Below are positions 1 through 8,132 of a stretch of 34,903 nucleotides of DNA, piece by piece (within the stretch, counting starts at the first letter, position 1; each line of letters starts with the position of its first letter). The translations under genes were made by a program, and so were the position numbers. Origin of the DNA: Rhizobium sp. Q54 (GTDB lineage: Bacteria > Pseudomonadota > Alphaproteobacteria > UBA2966 > CAIVPW01); NCBI GenBank assembly GCA_945889645.1, contig CAMDCA010000020.1, positions 1 to 34,903 on the forward strand. Direction: 5' to 3'. The notes beneath the pieces are model-generated. The model saw only the letters and a list, made by a program, of their open reading frames with translations, did not search any database and was not told the origin of the DNA.

Positions 1-1
1 C

Positions 2-148
2 CGCAACCGCCGCCTCGCCCGCGACTTCGAGCGCTACGCCAGAACCGTCGTCGCCTTCGTTCGCCTCGCCATGATCCGCATCATGCTCCGGCGCCTGACC
101 AGGCCAATCCCTTGCCGCTCAATCTCAACTTCTTGGATCGGCTCTTAG
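2..148 (+). CDS. IS5-family transposase, C-terminal fragment cut by the window edge
   Basis: The frame is open from the first base and ends at TAG 146-148, giving 48 residues of a protein whose start lies outside the window. The stretch RNRRLARDFERYARTVVAFV and the following VRLAMIRIMLRRL match the conserved C-terminus of IS5/IS427-type DDE transposases. Only the tail is visible, so it cannot be said whether the element is intact. The element's end should lie shortly after the stop. An 8-base word TGTCCTAA occurs twice just downstream (about 158 and 180), but no inverted repeat could be checked. It marks the left edge of the accessory group that follows. Confidence 0.75.
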   Translation, partial: RNRRLARDFERYARTVVAFVRLAMIRIMLRRLTRPIPCRSISTSWIGS

Positions 149-187
149 AGCGTCACCTGTCCTAATTTCCCCGCCAGGGTGTCCTAA

Positions 188-207
188 CTCAGCCAGTACC
201 GGCTGAG
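188..207. other. Inverted repeat in the gap before the PQQ dehydrogenase
   Basis: CTCAGCC (188-194) and GGCTGAG (201-207) are perfect complements around a 6-base loop. No run of T follows on the plus strand, so it is not a clear terminator. It could be an operator for the gene at 298, a remnant of the neighbouring insertion sequence, or chance. The rest of 149-297 shows no further structure apart from the ribosome binding site GGGAGGGA just before 298. Confidence 0.3.
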
Positions 208-297
208 CGCTTGACTCGCCTTGCCTACTCTTCGACCCTGATCGACGGAGCGGAGGCGCTTCTGCGTCGCCGGCCCGACGATAGGGAGGGAAACCAG

Positions 298-2076
298 ATG
301 AAACTCACACACACTCTTCTGAGTGCGGCGGTATTTGCCGCTGCTTTGGCCACGCCGGCCATGGCGGCACCAACCACGCCAGACCGGCTCAAGAACGCCG
401 GGAATGAACCGCAAAACTGGCTGATGGCGCATTCGACCTACAGCGGGTGGCGCTACTCGAAGCTTGCGCAGATCAACAAGAACAACGTCTCCGGTCTGCA
501 CGTCGTATTCATGGCGTCCATCGGTGGTGGCGCCAGCTCCAACGCGGCCGGGCGTCCCAACAACAACGAGCAGGCTTCACCCCTGGTCGAAGACGGATTC
601 ATGTTCGTCGTCGACGCGCACAACAAGATCATGAAGTTCGACGTGCGCAGCGGCGACCGCGCGCTGCCGCTGTGGCGGTTCGACCCGAAGGTTGAACGGG
701 TCCAGAACACACTGGGGGTCGCGCTGTACAACGACCAGGTGATCATGGCGGCGCGCGATGCGCGCCTCATGGGCATCAACAAAGAGTCCGGCGAGCAGGT
801 GTGGGAGGCCAACGGCCGAGAGCCACTGGGCGGCGTGAACGCGGCCGACGCGATCGCCACGCGGACCTTCCGCGGCACCAACACGGTGGTGAAGACCGCG
901 GGCGGCAAGGACCTCATCGTGGTCGGCGCCGCTGGCTCGGGAGTCGGTTGGGTCGGCGGCTTCAACGCCACCAACGGCCAAACCTACTGGCGGACCTATA
1001 CCATCCCGCAGCCAGGCGAGCCCAACTTCGGCACCTGGCCCGCCGACAAGTGGAAGTTCGGCGGCGTGATGCCTTGGGGACCGAGCACGTTCGACGTCGA
1101 GACCAATACGGTCTTCATCGGCACGGGCGAGCCGTCCCCGGTGTACGACCCGGAGTTCCGTCCTGGCGACAACCTTTATTCGGTTAGCACGCTGGCGTTG
1201 GACGCCGACACCGGCAAGATGAAGTGGTTCTTCCAAGAGACGCCCAACGACCAATGGGACTTCGACTCGACGAGCACGCGGCTGATCTATGACCTCGTCG
1301 GCGCGGATGGCAAGGTCACCAAGGTCGTCAGCAACTGGGCCCGCAACGGCTTCTTCTACACGCTCGACCGGAACACCGGCGCATTCCTGTCGGCAACCCC
1401 AACAATGAACAACATCAACTGGACCGCCGGCATCGATCCGAAGACCGGCAAGCCGCTGGAGTACAAGCCCGGCAACATCCTGCAGACCTACTTGGTGGCG
1501 GGGCCGCGCATCGGACGTCCGGAGCGCGACGCACCGCTGTTCTGCGCGACATGGGGCGGCGCGCCGACCGGGATTTGGCCGGCGTCGTTCGACCCGGTAA
1601 CCGGCATCACCTATCAAACCCGGACCGGCGGCTGCACCTACCAGACCCTCACCAAGAGCGCGGCTGAGGACTTCCAGCCGCTCGCCCGCGAATGCTTGGG
1701 CTGCGTCATCAAGCAGGTGCAGGTGAATACCAACGCCAACCTGATCGCCATCGACACGCGCACCGGCAAGGTGGTGAACACGTATAGCCGCGACCTCGGC
1801 ATTCCCAGCGACCGCCAGGCCGAAGTGGGCACGATCGTGACCGCGGGCGGCTTGGTGTTCACCGGCTTTGACGATGGCACGTTCTCGGCCCACGACAAGG
1901 ACACCCTGGCCGAGTTGTGGAAGTTCAATACCGGCACCGGCCTGAAAGCCGCGCCGATCACCTACTCGACCGGCGGCAAGCAGTACATCGCGCACATTGC
2001 CGGCGGCGACAATCCTGGCAACGGCATCCGGTCGCTGATCCTGCCGACCGCAATGCTGATCGTGTACGGGCTGTAG
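298..2076 (+). CDS. Periplasmic PQQ-type (quinoprotein) dehydrogenase
   Basis: The 592-residue protein starts at ATG 298 behind GGGAGGGA and has a signal peptide ending near AMA (residues 21-23). It carries the repeated tryptophan-docking pattern of eight-bladed quinoprotein propellers (STLALDADTGKMKW near 297-310; NLIAIDTRTGKVV later) and RNGFFYTLDRNTG. Family members oxidise alcohols or sugars and pass electrons to a c-type cytochrome; one is encoded nearby at 3645-4175. The catalytic Asp is probably D321 in QWDFDST, with a second Asp at +2 (D323), the spacing seen in lanthanide-type methanol dehydrogenases. The vicinal Cys pair is absent, and the usual Asn of GTGNPSP is Glu (GTGEPSP, E278), so the metal site looks unusual. 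Substrate is unknown. A strong terminator follows, so it is probably monocistronic. Confidence 0.88.
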   Translation: MKLTHTLLSAAVFAAALATPAMAAPTTPDRLKNAGNEPQNWLMAHSTYSGWRYSKLAQINKNNVSGLHVVFMASIGGGASSNAAGRPNNNEQASPLVEDGFMFVVDAHNKIMKFDVRSGDRALPLWRFDPKVERVQNTLGVALYNDQVIMAARDARLMGINKESGEQVWEANGREPLGGVNAADAIATRTFRGTNTVVKTAGGKDLIVVGAAGSGVGWVGGFNATNGQTYWRTYTIPQPGEPNFGTWPADKWKFGGVMPWGPSTFDVETNTVFIGTGEPSPVYDPEFRPGDNLYSVSTLALDADTGKMKWFFQETPNDQWDFDSTSTRLIYDLVGADGKVTKVVSNWARNGFFYTLDRNTGAFLSATPTMNNINWTAGIDPKTGKPLEYKPGNILQTYLVAGPRIGRPERDAPLFCATWGGAPTGIWPASFDPVTGITYQTRTGGCTYQTLTKSAAEDFQPLARECLGCVIKQVQVNTNANLIAIDTRTGKVVNTYSRDLGIPSDRQAEVGTIVTAGGLVFTGFDDGTFSAHDKDTLAELWKFNTGTGLKAAPITYSTGGKQYIAHIAGGDNPGNGIRSLILPTAMLIVYGL

Positions 2077-2093
2077 CCTCTAGTCAGGCGAAG

Positions 2094-2125
2094 CAGGGGG
2101 AGCCCTCGGCTCCCCCTGTTTCTTT
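2094..2125 (+). terminator. Rho-independent terminator after the PQQ dehydrogenase
   Basis: A perfect 11-bp stem, CAGGGGGAGCC (2094-2104) with GGCTCCCCCTG (2108-2118), encloses the 3-base loop CTC and is followed by a T-rich tail (TTTCTTT). It lies 18 bases after the stop codon at 2076. Confidence 0.9.
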
Positions 2126-2152
2126 CCGCGCATCGCCTGTTAGCATCGCGCC

Positions 2153-2905
2153 ATGCATCCATCGCGTTGGTGGCTTCCGTTCCTGGCCCTCGCGCTCGTC
2201 ATGGCGACCGGCCATGGCATGGCGCAGAGCCGCACGCGAGTCTGGGACGTCGAGTTCGGCACGCCGGTGGACCGGCTGCCGCTGAAGGAATTCGTCGAGC
2301 CGGCTTGCGGGACCGACGGCGGGCCGCCGGCCCTGCCGCTGGAAAGCTTCCTGAGCTTTGCCCTTTGTCCCGTCGAGCCGGCGACTGGGCTCCGTGAGGT
2401 GTGGTTCATCTACGACGACGAATGGGAGTACATCGCCCGTGCGCAACGCGACGTACTTGGGATCGGCCGGTATTCGGCGAACACCTTGGACCGCCAGCCC
2501 ATTCTTACGTCGCTGCTCATCGATGGCGGCGGACTGGTGCAGGGCTACCGGGTGATCACCGACCCGCGCGCTCCGATCGAACTGCGCGCCAGCAGCCATC
2601 TCCTGGGGGGCCTGCTGCGTACGCTGGTCACCGGGGCGAACTGGGCGTGTGCCGACCTACCGCGCGACGAGCGCGAGCGACCGATCGACGGCGAGTTCGT
2701 CAAGCAGTCATGCCAGGCCGCAGCGGGCGAGCACCTGGCGAAGGTCGAGACCCGGCACCTCTACAAGGCGGGGCAAGACGTGCGCGACGTGCCGCGATTC
2801 CTGGACACGGCTGCCGGCGACTTCGAAAGCTCGGCGCGTCTCGATGTGTACGCCGCGGCCGCCGTCAGGGATGCACCGTGTTGTCGGGCATCCTTGCGCC
2901 GGTGA
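2153..2905 (+). CDS. Secreted protein of unknown function
   Basis: A 250-residue protein with a hydrophobic N-terminal signal sequence ending about GMAQ (residues 22-25). The mature part has several cysteines (FVEPACGTD, SFALCPVEP, ANWACADL, KQSCQAA), which fits an oxidising periplasmic location with disulfides. I recognise no domain. It follows the dehydrogenase terminator with its own start, so it is probably transcribed separately. Its last 41 bases overlap the 3' end of the convergent pentapeptide gene, and the final residues (DAPCCRASLRR) look like run-on, so the true C-terminus may have been altered. GC-rich third positions support coding. Confidence 0.6.
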   Translation: MHPSRWWLPFLALALVMATGHGMAQSRTRVWDVEFGTPVDRLPLKEFVEPACGTDGGPPALPLESFLSFALCPVEPATGLREVWFIYDDEWEYIARAQRDVLGIGRYSANTLDRQPILTSLLIDGGGLVQGYRVITDPRAPIELRASSHLLGGLLRTLVTGANWACADLPRDERERPIDGEFVKQSCQAAAGEHLAKVETRHLYKAGQDVRDVPRFLDTAAGDFESSARLDVYAAAAVRDAPCCRASLRR

Positions 2906-3620
2906 GTACGGCGTCTTGCAAGCTGGCCGTCGTGACATAGGCATCGACGAGATTCGCACCCCGCAGGTCGGCAGCGCCCAGGTCCGCCTGCTCGAAATTG
3001 GAGCCGCGCAGATTGGCGCCGCGTAGATCGGCACCGCGCAAGTTGGCCTCGGCAAAGTAGACGGTCTCGGCCACCGCATCACGCAGGTCAGCCCGGAACA
3101 GCGTGCTGCCGCGCATGTCGGCGCCGCTCAGCGTGGCCCTGGCAAGCTTGGCGTCGTTGAGGCGGGAGCCACCGAGGTCCGCCTTAATCAGGATCGCCCC
3201 TTCGAGGTTGGCGCGGATGAGGCGCACATTGCCCATCTGGGCCTCCGACAGATTGGCACCGGCGAACGTCGCTGCGGAAGCGTCGGCGGCAAACAGCATG
3301 GCGCCGGTGAGGTCGGCATTCACCAAGTTGGCCGAGATCAGGTCGGCACGATTGAGGTTGGCGTAAGCGAGGTTGGCGCCGGACAGATTTGCACCCCGCA
3401 AGTTCGCCCTGTGAAATGAGACCTCCTCGAGATTGGCGCCGGACAGGTTGGCGCCCGCCAAGTTGCGCCGCTTCAGGTTTGCCCCCATGAGGTTGCAGCC
3501 CGGACAGTCATTGGTTTGCCCGGCGAGGAAGGCTGCTACGCCGTCTTGCGCGCGGACGTCGGCAGCAGCGAAAGCCGCCAGCGCGATGGCGGCAATCCAG
3601 ACAGCGCGCGGAGTCTTCAT
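2865..3620 (-). CDS. Secreted pentapeptide-repeat protein
   Basis: A 251-residue protein with a signal peptide (cleavage probably after VRA, residues 22-24) and a CPGC pair at 39-42. From about residue 46 to 245 it is almost continuous A(N/D)LxG/x pentapeptide repeats (GANLS, RANLRGANLS, ADLRGANL and so on), which fold as a right-handed quadrilateral beta-helix. Such proteins are usually binding or scaffold proteins, and no enzymatic function is implied. It lies 24 bases downstream of the cytochrome c gene on the same strand, so the two are probably one transcript exporting both products to the periplasm. The role is unknown. A two-cysteine start before the repeats is common in exported members. 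Confidence 0.85.
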   Translation of the reverse strand: MKTPRAVWIAAIALAAFAAADVRAQDGVAAFLAGQTNDCPGCNLMGANLKRRNLAGANLSGANLEEVSFHRANLRGANLSGANLAYANLNRADLISANLVNADLTGAMLFAADASAATFAGANLSEAQMGNVRLIRANLEGAILIKADLGGSRLNDAKLARATLSGADMRGSTLFRADLRDAVAETVYFAEANLRGADLRGANLRGSNFEQADLGAADLRGANLVDAYVTTASLQDAVLTGARMPDNTVHP

Positions 3621-3644
3621 CGCCCACTCAGCGCGCGGCGCACA

Positions 3645-4175
3645 CTAGCGCGGATACTGCTGACACTCGGGCGCGTTTTCGTTGCCATCGTTGAAGGTGG
3701 CACAGTTTCCCCGCGTGATGCGCGCCATCCCAACGACGTTCTTGACCAGGAAAGCGACCAGGTCGTCGATCTGCGCCGCCGTCAGGGCCGAGCCCTTGGC
3801 GGTCTTGGCGGGCACTGCGCCGAGCGGCAGCCCGTAGCACGCCGCCGTCGTGTAGGCGCCCGCGAGGTGGTACGGCATCTGCGTCTCGGGCCGGCCGCAG
3901 GCGATCGTTTCCTTGATCTGATCAGGGTCGAGGCTTGTCCTGCGCAGGCTTGGCCCCTGCGGGTAGGCCGGGTCGCCGCCCCCCTCCGCGAGGTTCCCAT
4001 GGCAGTTGGAGCAAGCGCCCCGGCTCCACACCGCCGCGCCCGCGTCCTGGGCCCGTGCTGGACCGGCGATTGCCGTCACCGCGACCGCGACGGTCAACCC
4101 GGCGAGCAGCGGGAGGGACGCACGCAAGCGGCGCCCAGCGAGTGGTGGATGCGTGTTGCCTGCGGGCCTAGCCAT
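3645..4175 (-). CDS. Periplasmic class I cytochrome c
   Basis: A 176-residue protein with an N-terminal signal sequence (about residues 15-42, ending ARA-Q), one haem-binding motif CSNCH at 55-59, and a likely axial methionine at M100 in ETQMPYHL. The start is ATG 4175, preceded by GGAGGA at 4185-4190. The length exceeds a minimal cytochrome c, and the C-terminal tail has two additional cysteines (GNCATF, PECQQY) that could form a disulfide. The pentapeptide-repeat gene lies directly downstream. Its likely partner is the PQQ dehydrogenase at 298, because quinoproteins use soluble c-type cytochromes as electron acceptors; that pairing is an inference from proximity. Confidence 0.85.
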   Translation of the reverse strand: MARPAGNTHPPLAGRRLRASLPLLAGLTVAVAVTAIAGPARAQDAGAAVWSRGACSNCHGNLAEGGGDPAYPQGPSLRRTSLDPDQIKETIACGRPETQMPYHLAGAYTTAACYGLPLGAVPAKTAKGSALTAAQIDDLVAFLVKNVVGMARITRGNCATFNDGNENAPECQQYPR

Positions 4176-4347
4176 GCTGTGCTGTCCTCCAAGCCGAGCG
4201 CGTGCCGGAACGGCTAGCTAACTAACCGCTAGCGCCGAGAGGATTCAAGGTGGCTGGCAAGGTGCCGAAAACGGCTCGCACGGTATCCCGGTGGTATCCG
4301 GGACATTGGCCGGTGTCCGAGACGTCCAACTAACTCATTGAAAATCC

Positions 4348-4422
<75 letters not shown>

Positions 4423-4528
4423 CTTCCAGGTACGCGCCGAGGACCGGAGTCCTTGGGCCCCAAGGGGCTTGGCGCGGCGCGGAAGCTACGTCCCGCCGGG
4501 CCCGGCGTCAAACGCTGCCGCAGATTTC

Positions 4529-6097
4529 CTAGAGCGGGTCTTTGGGCGAGATCAGCGGCACATCCGGCGGCAGCGACGCGAAGGGGGGCAGGGTCCGGCG
4601 TTCGGGCGCGCGCTCAGGCTCGGGTTCCGGCCTGGGCCTGGAAAGCTGGGCGACGATTTCCGCCTCCGGCGCTGGCTTGGGCGCGGCGGCGGGCGCGGCG
4701 GAGGGCGGGCCGGTCAGGCGGCGGACCTCGATCTCGGGGCGGGCCAGCGCCGCGGCGGCGACACTGGCGGGGGCTTCGATGACGGGGGCCTGTGCGGGGG
4801 CCTTGCCGCGGCGCCATTCCAGGCTGTCGAACGCGCCGCAATACGGGCAGGCCGGGCGCCACGACGGCTGGCGCTGGCCGCAGCTACCGCACACCCACAT
4901 TGGGTCGGGGGTGGCGGCCGAGGCGCGCAGCAGCCATTCGCGCGCGGCGAGGCCGGGGCCGTGCTCAGCGTCTTCGAGTTCCGCCCACAGGCGGCAGACG
5001 CGGGCCTCGGGGCCAGCGTCGTTGCCCTGGGCGCCGATGGCCTCCAGAGTGCGCCGCGCCAGCGTGTAGTCGCGCGCGTCGATGGCGGCGCGCACGATGG
5101 CGATGGCGCCTTCGATATGGCCGGGGGTCGTCGCGGCCAGCGCCTGGGTACGGGCGAGGCGTTTGGCCGGCGCCTCATCGGGCCACAGGGCGAGCACCGA
5201 CACGGCAAGATCGGGGTGCGGCGTGTGGCGCCACGTCGTCTCCAGAACCTTCTGCCCGCGCTTGGCCTTGTTCACCGCGGCCAGCAGGCGCGCGGCGGCG
5301 ACCGCCGCCGGGACGAAGTCGGTCGCGGCGCTGTGCGCGCGCTCGGCGAGCGGAACGGCGGCGGCGCGATCGCCGGACGACTCGATGTCGGCGGCCTGTT
5401 CCAGCAGCAGGATGGCGCGGCGGCGGCGTACGGCGGCTTGCGGCAGGCCGCCGCGCTTGGCGGCATCGTTGAGCAGTGCCTCGGCCTGTTTCCACTGATT
5501 GGCGGCGAGCTGCAGCTCGAACAATGTGCCCTGGATCCACTCGCTGCCCGGGCTGAGGCGATAGGCGCGGCGCGCGTATTCGAGTGCCTGGGGCGCGTTG
5601 CCCTGGCGCAGCGCGGCGGTGAGCAGGCCGCGCAACCCGAGGAACTCGAGCTCGGGATTTGCCACCATGAGGTGGAAGTATTTCTCCGCCGCGCGCTCGT
5701 CGCCTTTCAGCTGCGCGGCCTGGGCGGACAGCAGCAGCGTCAGCGGCGGCTCTTCCAGCAGCGCTTCAGCGGTGCGCGCCAGGCGGTGAGATTCTTCGGC
5801 ATCGCCGGCGGCGACGGCGACCATGCCGCGCGTCAGAGCGCGATAGCCCTGCTTGCGGCGCTCGGCTTCCTGCGCTGCGCGGATGCGGCGCGGCAGGGTG
5901 CGAAGCCAGCGCCACAGGCGATAGAGAAGTGCGGTCGTGACGGCGAGCAGAACGGCGGCGGCAACTGCGACGCCGGCCGACGTCTCGATGCGCCAGTCGC
6001 CCCAGTCGATGGCGACGAGGCCGGGGTTCTCGGAGAACCATGCTGCGCCGAGCGCGACCAGCGCCAGCACCGCGACGACGAATGCGACGCGGATCAT
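4529..6097 (-). CDS. hemY: HemY-like membrane protein with TPR repeats and zinc ribbon
   Basis: A 522-residue protein starting at ATG 6097 (MIRVAF), 7 bases after the stop of the mitofilin-like gene. It has two transmembrane segments (about 3-20 and 40-60), a cytoplasmic or periplasmic helical TPR region (about 75-395), and near the C-terminus a four-cysteine zinc ribbon (C403, C406, C417, C420; WVCGSCG and CPYCGAFDSLEW), typical of alphaproteobacterial HemY. The tail after about 430 is rich in Ala and Pro and probably disordered. It is the last gene of the hemC-hemD-mitofilin-hemY operon. HemY proteins are linked to haem synthesis by gene order, but their biochemical role is not settled; this is not the protoporphyrinogen oxidase also called HemY in Bacillus. 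Confidence 0.9.
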   Translation of the reverse strand: MIRVAFVVAVLALVALGAAWFSENPGLVAIDWGDWRIETSAGVAVAAAVLLAVTTALLYRLWRWLRTLPRRIRAAQEAERRKQGYRALTRGMVAVAAGDAEESHRLARTAEALLEEPPLTLLLSAQAAQLKGDERAAEKYFHLMVANPELEFLGLRGLLTAALRQGNAPQALEYARRAYRLSPGSEWIQGTLFELQLAANQWKQAEALLNDAAKRGGLPQAAVRRRRAILLLEQAADIESSGDRAAAVPLAERAHSAATDFVPAAVAAARLLAAVNKAKRGQKVLETTWRHTPHPDLAVSVLALWPDEAPAKRLARTQALAATTPGHIEGAIAIVRAAIDARDYTLARRTLEAIGAQGNDAGPEARVCRLWAELEDAEHGPGLAAREWLLRASAATPDPMWVCGSCGQRQPSWRPACPYCGAFDSLEWRRGKAPAQAPVIEAPASVAAAALARPEIEVRRLTGPPSAAPAAAPKPAPEAEIVAQLSRPRPEPEPERAPERRTLPPFASLPPDVPLISPKDPL

Positions 6098-6104
6098 CGG
6101 CCGA

Positions 6105-7424
6105 TCAGGGTGCGGCCGGAGCGGCGCCCGCAGCGGCACCAAGAGCGGCACCACCGGCGACTAGCGCGACGGCACGCGCGGCGATGACGTCCGACGCCTG
6201 TTCGACGGTGAGCCGTGCTTGCGCCTGTGCCAGCCAGGCGGCGAGGCCGGCGCGCAACGCCGTGGACGCGGCGTCGAGTTCGCGCAGGGCGGCGGCAAGA
6301 TTGCCTTGAGCGAGGCCCGCGCGCGCGCGCGCAACGCGTGCTGCGTCGTCCTCTCCCGCGACGTCGCCGGTGCGGCGCACGCGTACCAGCTCGCGCACGC
6401 TGCGCAACACGGCACCGGTCCAACCCTCGGGCGCCGCCTCCGCAGCGGCGAGCGCCGCATCGGCGGCAAGGTCGAAGTTGCGGCGCAGGTCATCGGTGCT
6501 TGCGGCGCCGCGCGCGGCAATGGGCGCGACGGAGTCGAGCGCGGCGGTAAGTGCTGCATCGGTGATCGGGCCGGTCGCTGCGCGGAACGCGTTGAGTTCG
6601 CCGGTGAACGCACCGGGGGTTCGCATGCGGTCGCGCAGCTGGGTCGCGGTCACGACGATGGCACCGCGGGCCGCGCCGGGATCGGCGGCGCGCGCACGCT
6701 GTTCGGCCACATCGATGCGCGCCCGCAGCTGCGTCACCTGACGCGCAAGGGTCTCGGCGAGGGCGCGCGCTTCGGCAACCGCCGGCGCGACGGAGGGCGC
6801 GGCGCGCAGATCGCCCAGGGCGCGTTCGGTATCAGCCAAGCGCGCGGCCAGCGCCTCGGCAGCGGCGCGCGCCGTCGGATCGGGAGTGCCGGCCGGCGCA
6901 GCGGCGGCAGCGGCTTCCAGTGCGATCATGCGCCGTTCGATCGCGGCGACGGCGGCCGGATCGGCTCCAGCTGCCGGAGGCGGCGCGGCGCGCAGTGCGT
7001 CGAGGCGGGTTGCGAGGGCGCGCACCTGTGCCTGCACTTCGGCGGCGCGCGTGGCTGCCGTACCGCCGGTGCCTTCGAGTACGGTGAGGCGCTCGGTGAG
7101 GCGCGTGGCGTCGGTGCGTGCGGCGGCCAGATCGCGGCGCAGCGCGTCCCGGTCAGAATTCGCGGTCGCGATGGCGGCCTGCAATGCGCGCACCGTGTCG
7201 GACAGCGCGGCCTGTTGCGGATCGCCCTGGCGCGCACGCCATTCGCTGCCGAGCCAGGCGCCCCCGCCGGCCAGCGTGCCACCGAGAATCACGCCGAGCA
7301 GCAGCATTGGGCTGCGGCGGCGGCGCGGCGAGTCGGTCTTCACCGGCTCGGACGGCGGTCGCGGCTCCCCAACGGCGGTCGCCGAGGCGAGAGGGAGTTC
7401 GGCAGGGGGCACGGAGTCGGTCAT
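6105..7424 (-). CDS. Mitofilin-like inner membrane protein
   Basis: A 439-residue protein starting at ATG 7424, which overlaps the hemD stop in an ATGA. The N-terminal 35-40 residues are Pro/Ala-rich and cytoplasmic. One transmembrane segment follows (MLLLGVILGGTLAGGGAWLG), then a long Ala/Arg-rich coiled coil (roughly 65-260), then a helical C-terminal domain. This layout and the position between hemD and hemY match the alphaproteobacterial Mic60/mitofilin homologues (COG4223), which shape membrane in organisms with intracytoplasmic membranes and are probably ancestral to the mitochondrial cristae protein. An operon with haem genes is the usual context. Function here is inferred from family and synteny. 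Confidence 0.85.
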   Translation of the reverse strand: MTDSVPPAELPLASATAVGEPRPPSEPVKTDSPRRRRSPMLLLGVILGGTLAGGGAWLGSEWRARQGDPQQAALSDTVRALQAAIATANSDRDALRRDLAAARTDATRLTERLTVLEGTGGTAATRAAEVQAQVRALATRLDALRAAPPPAAGADPAAVAAIERRMIALEAAAAAAPAGTPDPTARAAAEALAARLADTERALGDLRAAPSVAPAVAEARALAETLARQVTQLRARIDVAEQRARAADPGAARGAIVVTATQLRDRMRTPGAFTGELNAFRAATGPITDAALTAALDSVAPIAARGAASTDDLRRNFDLAADAALAAAEAAPEGWTGAVLRSVRELVRVRRTGDVAGEDDAARVARARAGLAQGNLAAALRELDAASTALRAGLAAWLAQAQARLTVEQASDVIAARAVALVAGGAALGAAAGAAPAAP

Positions 7425-8131
7425 CGGTCCTGTGCGGCTAGGAGAGCGAGCAGCGCCGGCTGGTCCGGCGTGGGTGCGGCGCGCACCGAGCGCCAGGGTA
7501 GCGTCGCAGCGGCGGCCGCCACCGCCGCGCTGAGGCAAAACGCAGTGGCGGCGCGGCAGCGATCCGCCAAGCCCGCCTTGTTCACGAGACTAACAAACGT
7601 GTCCACCGTGCGGGGAGAGAAAAACAGCACCGCCTCGAACGCACCGGCGCGCACCGCGCCCTCCGCCGTTGGTGAAATGGCCTTGGCCGGCGTGGCCTCG
7701 TAGACGATGACGCGACGATAGTCGAAGCCGCGCGCCGAGAGCGTGCCGCCAGCGTCGCCGGCGATGTCGACGCCACTGGCGTGCAACACCGCGCCGCGCT
7801 TTGGATCGAGGCGCGCGATAGCGAGGGCGGCGAGCGCGGCGCTGTCGCCGTCGGCCGACGCGACCGCGCGAAATCCGAGCAAGCGCGCGATCTCGGCACT
7901 CGCCTCACCGACGGTGAGGGCGGGCAGGGCGCGTTCGGGGTTGATTTCGGCGAAGGCGCGAATGCCGGCACCGCTGGAGAACAGCAGCGCCTGCACGCCG
8001 GTGAGGTCGATGGCCGGCTGCAGGCGGCGAATGTCGAGCAGCGGGCAGAGAATCGGCTCGTGGCCCAGGCGGCGCAGCACAGCGGCAAGCGAGTCCGCTT
8101 CGGCCGCCGGCCGCGTCACGAGCACACGCAC
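7421..8131 (-). CDS. hemD: Uroporphyrinogen-III synthase
   Basis: A 236-residue protein starting at GTG 8131 (MRVLVTRPAAEADSLAAVL). HemD closes the linear hydroxymethylbilane made by HemC with inversion of ring D, giving uroporphyrinogen III, the branch point to haem, sirohaem and B12. The VLVTRP start, the LLFSSGAGIRAF segment and the PRTVDTFVSLV segment near residue 170 are characteristic of this poorly conserved family. It begins one base after hemC stops (8133) and overlaps the next gene by 4 bases, so translation is probably coupled through hemC, hemD and the mitofilin-like gene. Confidence 0.92.
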   Translation of the reverse strand: MRVLVTRPAAEADSLAAVLRRLGHEPILCPLLDIRRLQPAIDLTGVQALLFSSGAGIRAFAEINPERALPALTVGEASAEIARLLGFRAVASADGDSAALAALAIARLDPKRGAVLHASGVDIAGDAGGTLSARGFDYRRVIVYEATPAKAISPTAEGAVRAGAFEAVLFFSPRTVDTFVSLVNKAGLADRCRAATAFCLSAAVAAAAATLPWRSVRAAPTPDQPALLALLAAQDR

Positions 8132-8132
8132 G

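Noticed and set aside
577-1995. 472-codon open frame antisense to the PQQ dehydrogenase
   Set aside because: High-GC DNA keeps the opposite strand open; the product is low-complexity Arg/Ala/Val-rich with no motif, and the plus-strand gene is certain.
4450-4466. Terminator after hemY (CCTTGG/CCAAGG palindrome)
   Set aside because: Short stem with no T run on the minus strand, and it lies about 60 bases beyond the hemY stop beside the tRNA; too weak to call.
4469-6187. 572-codon plus-strand frame across hemY
   Set aside because: Gly/Arg/Ala-rich mirror of the hemY coding strand, with no ribosome site or domain.
6219-7703. 494-codon plus-strand frame across the mitofilin-like gene and hemD
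   Set aside because: Composition is that of antisense to an Ala/Arg-rich coiled coil, and it spans two real genes on the other strand.
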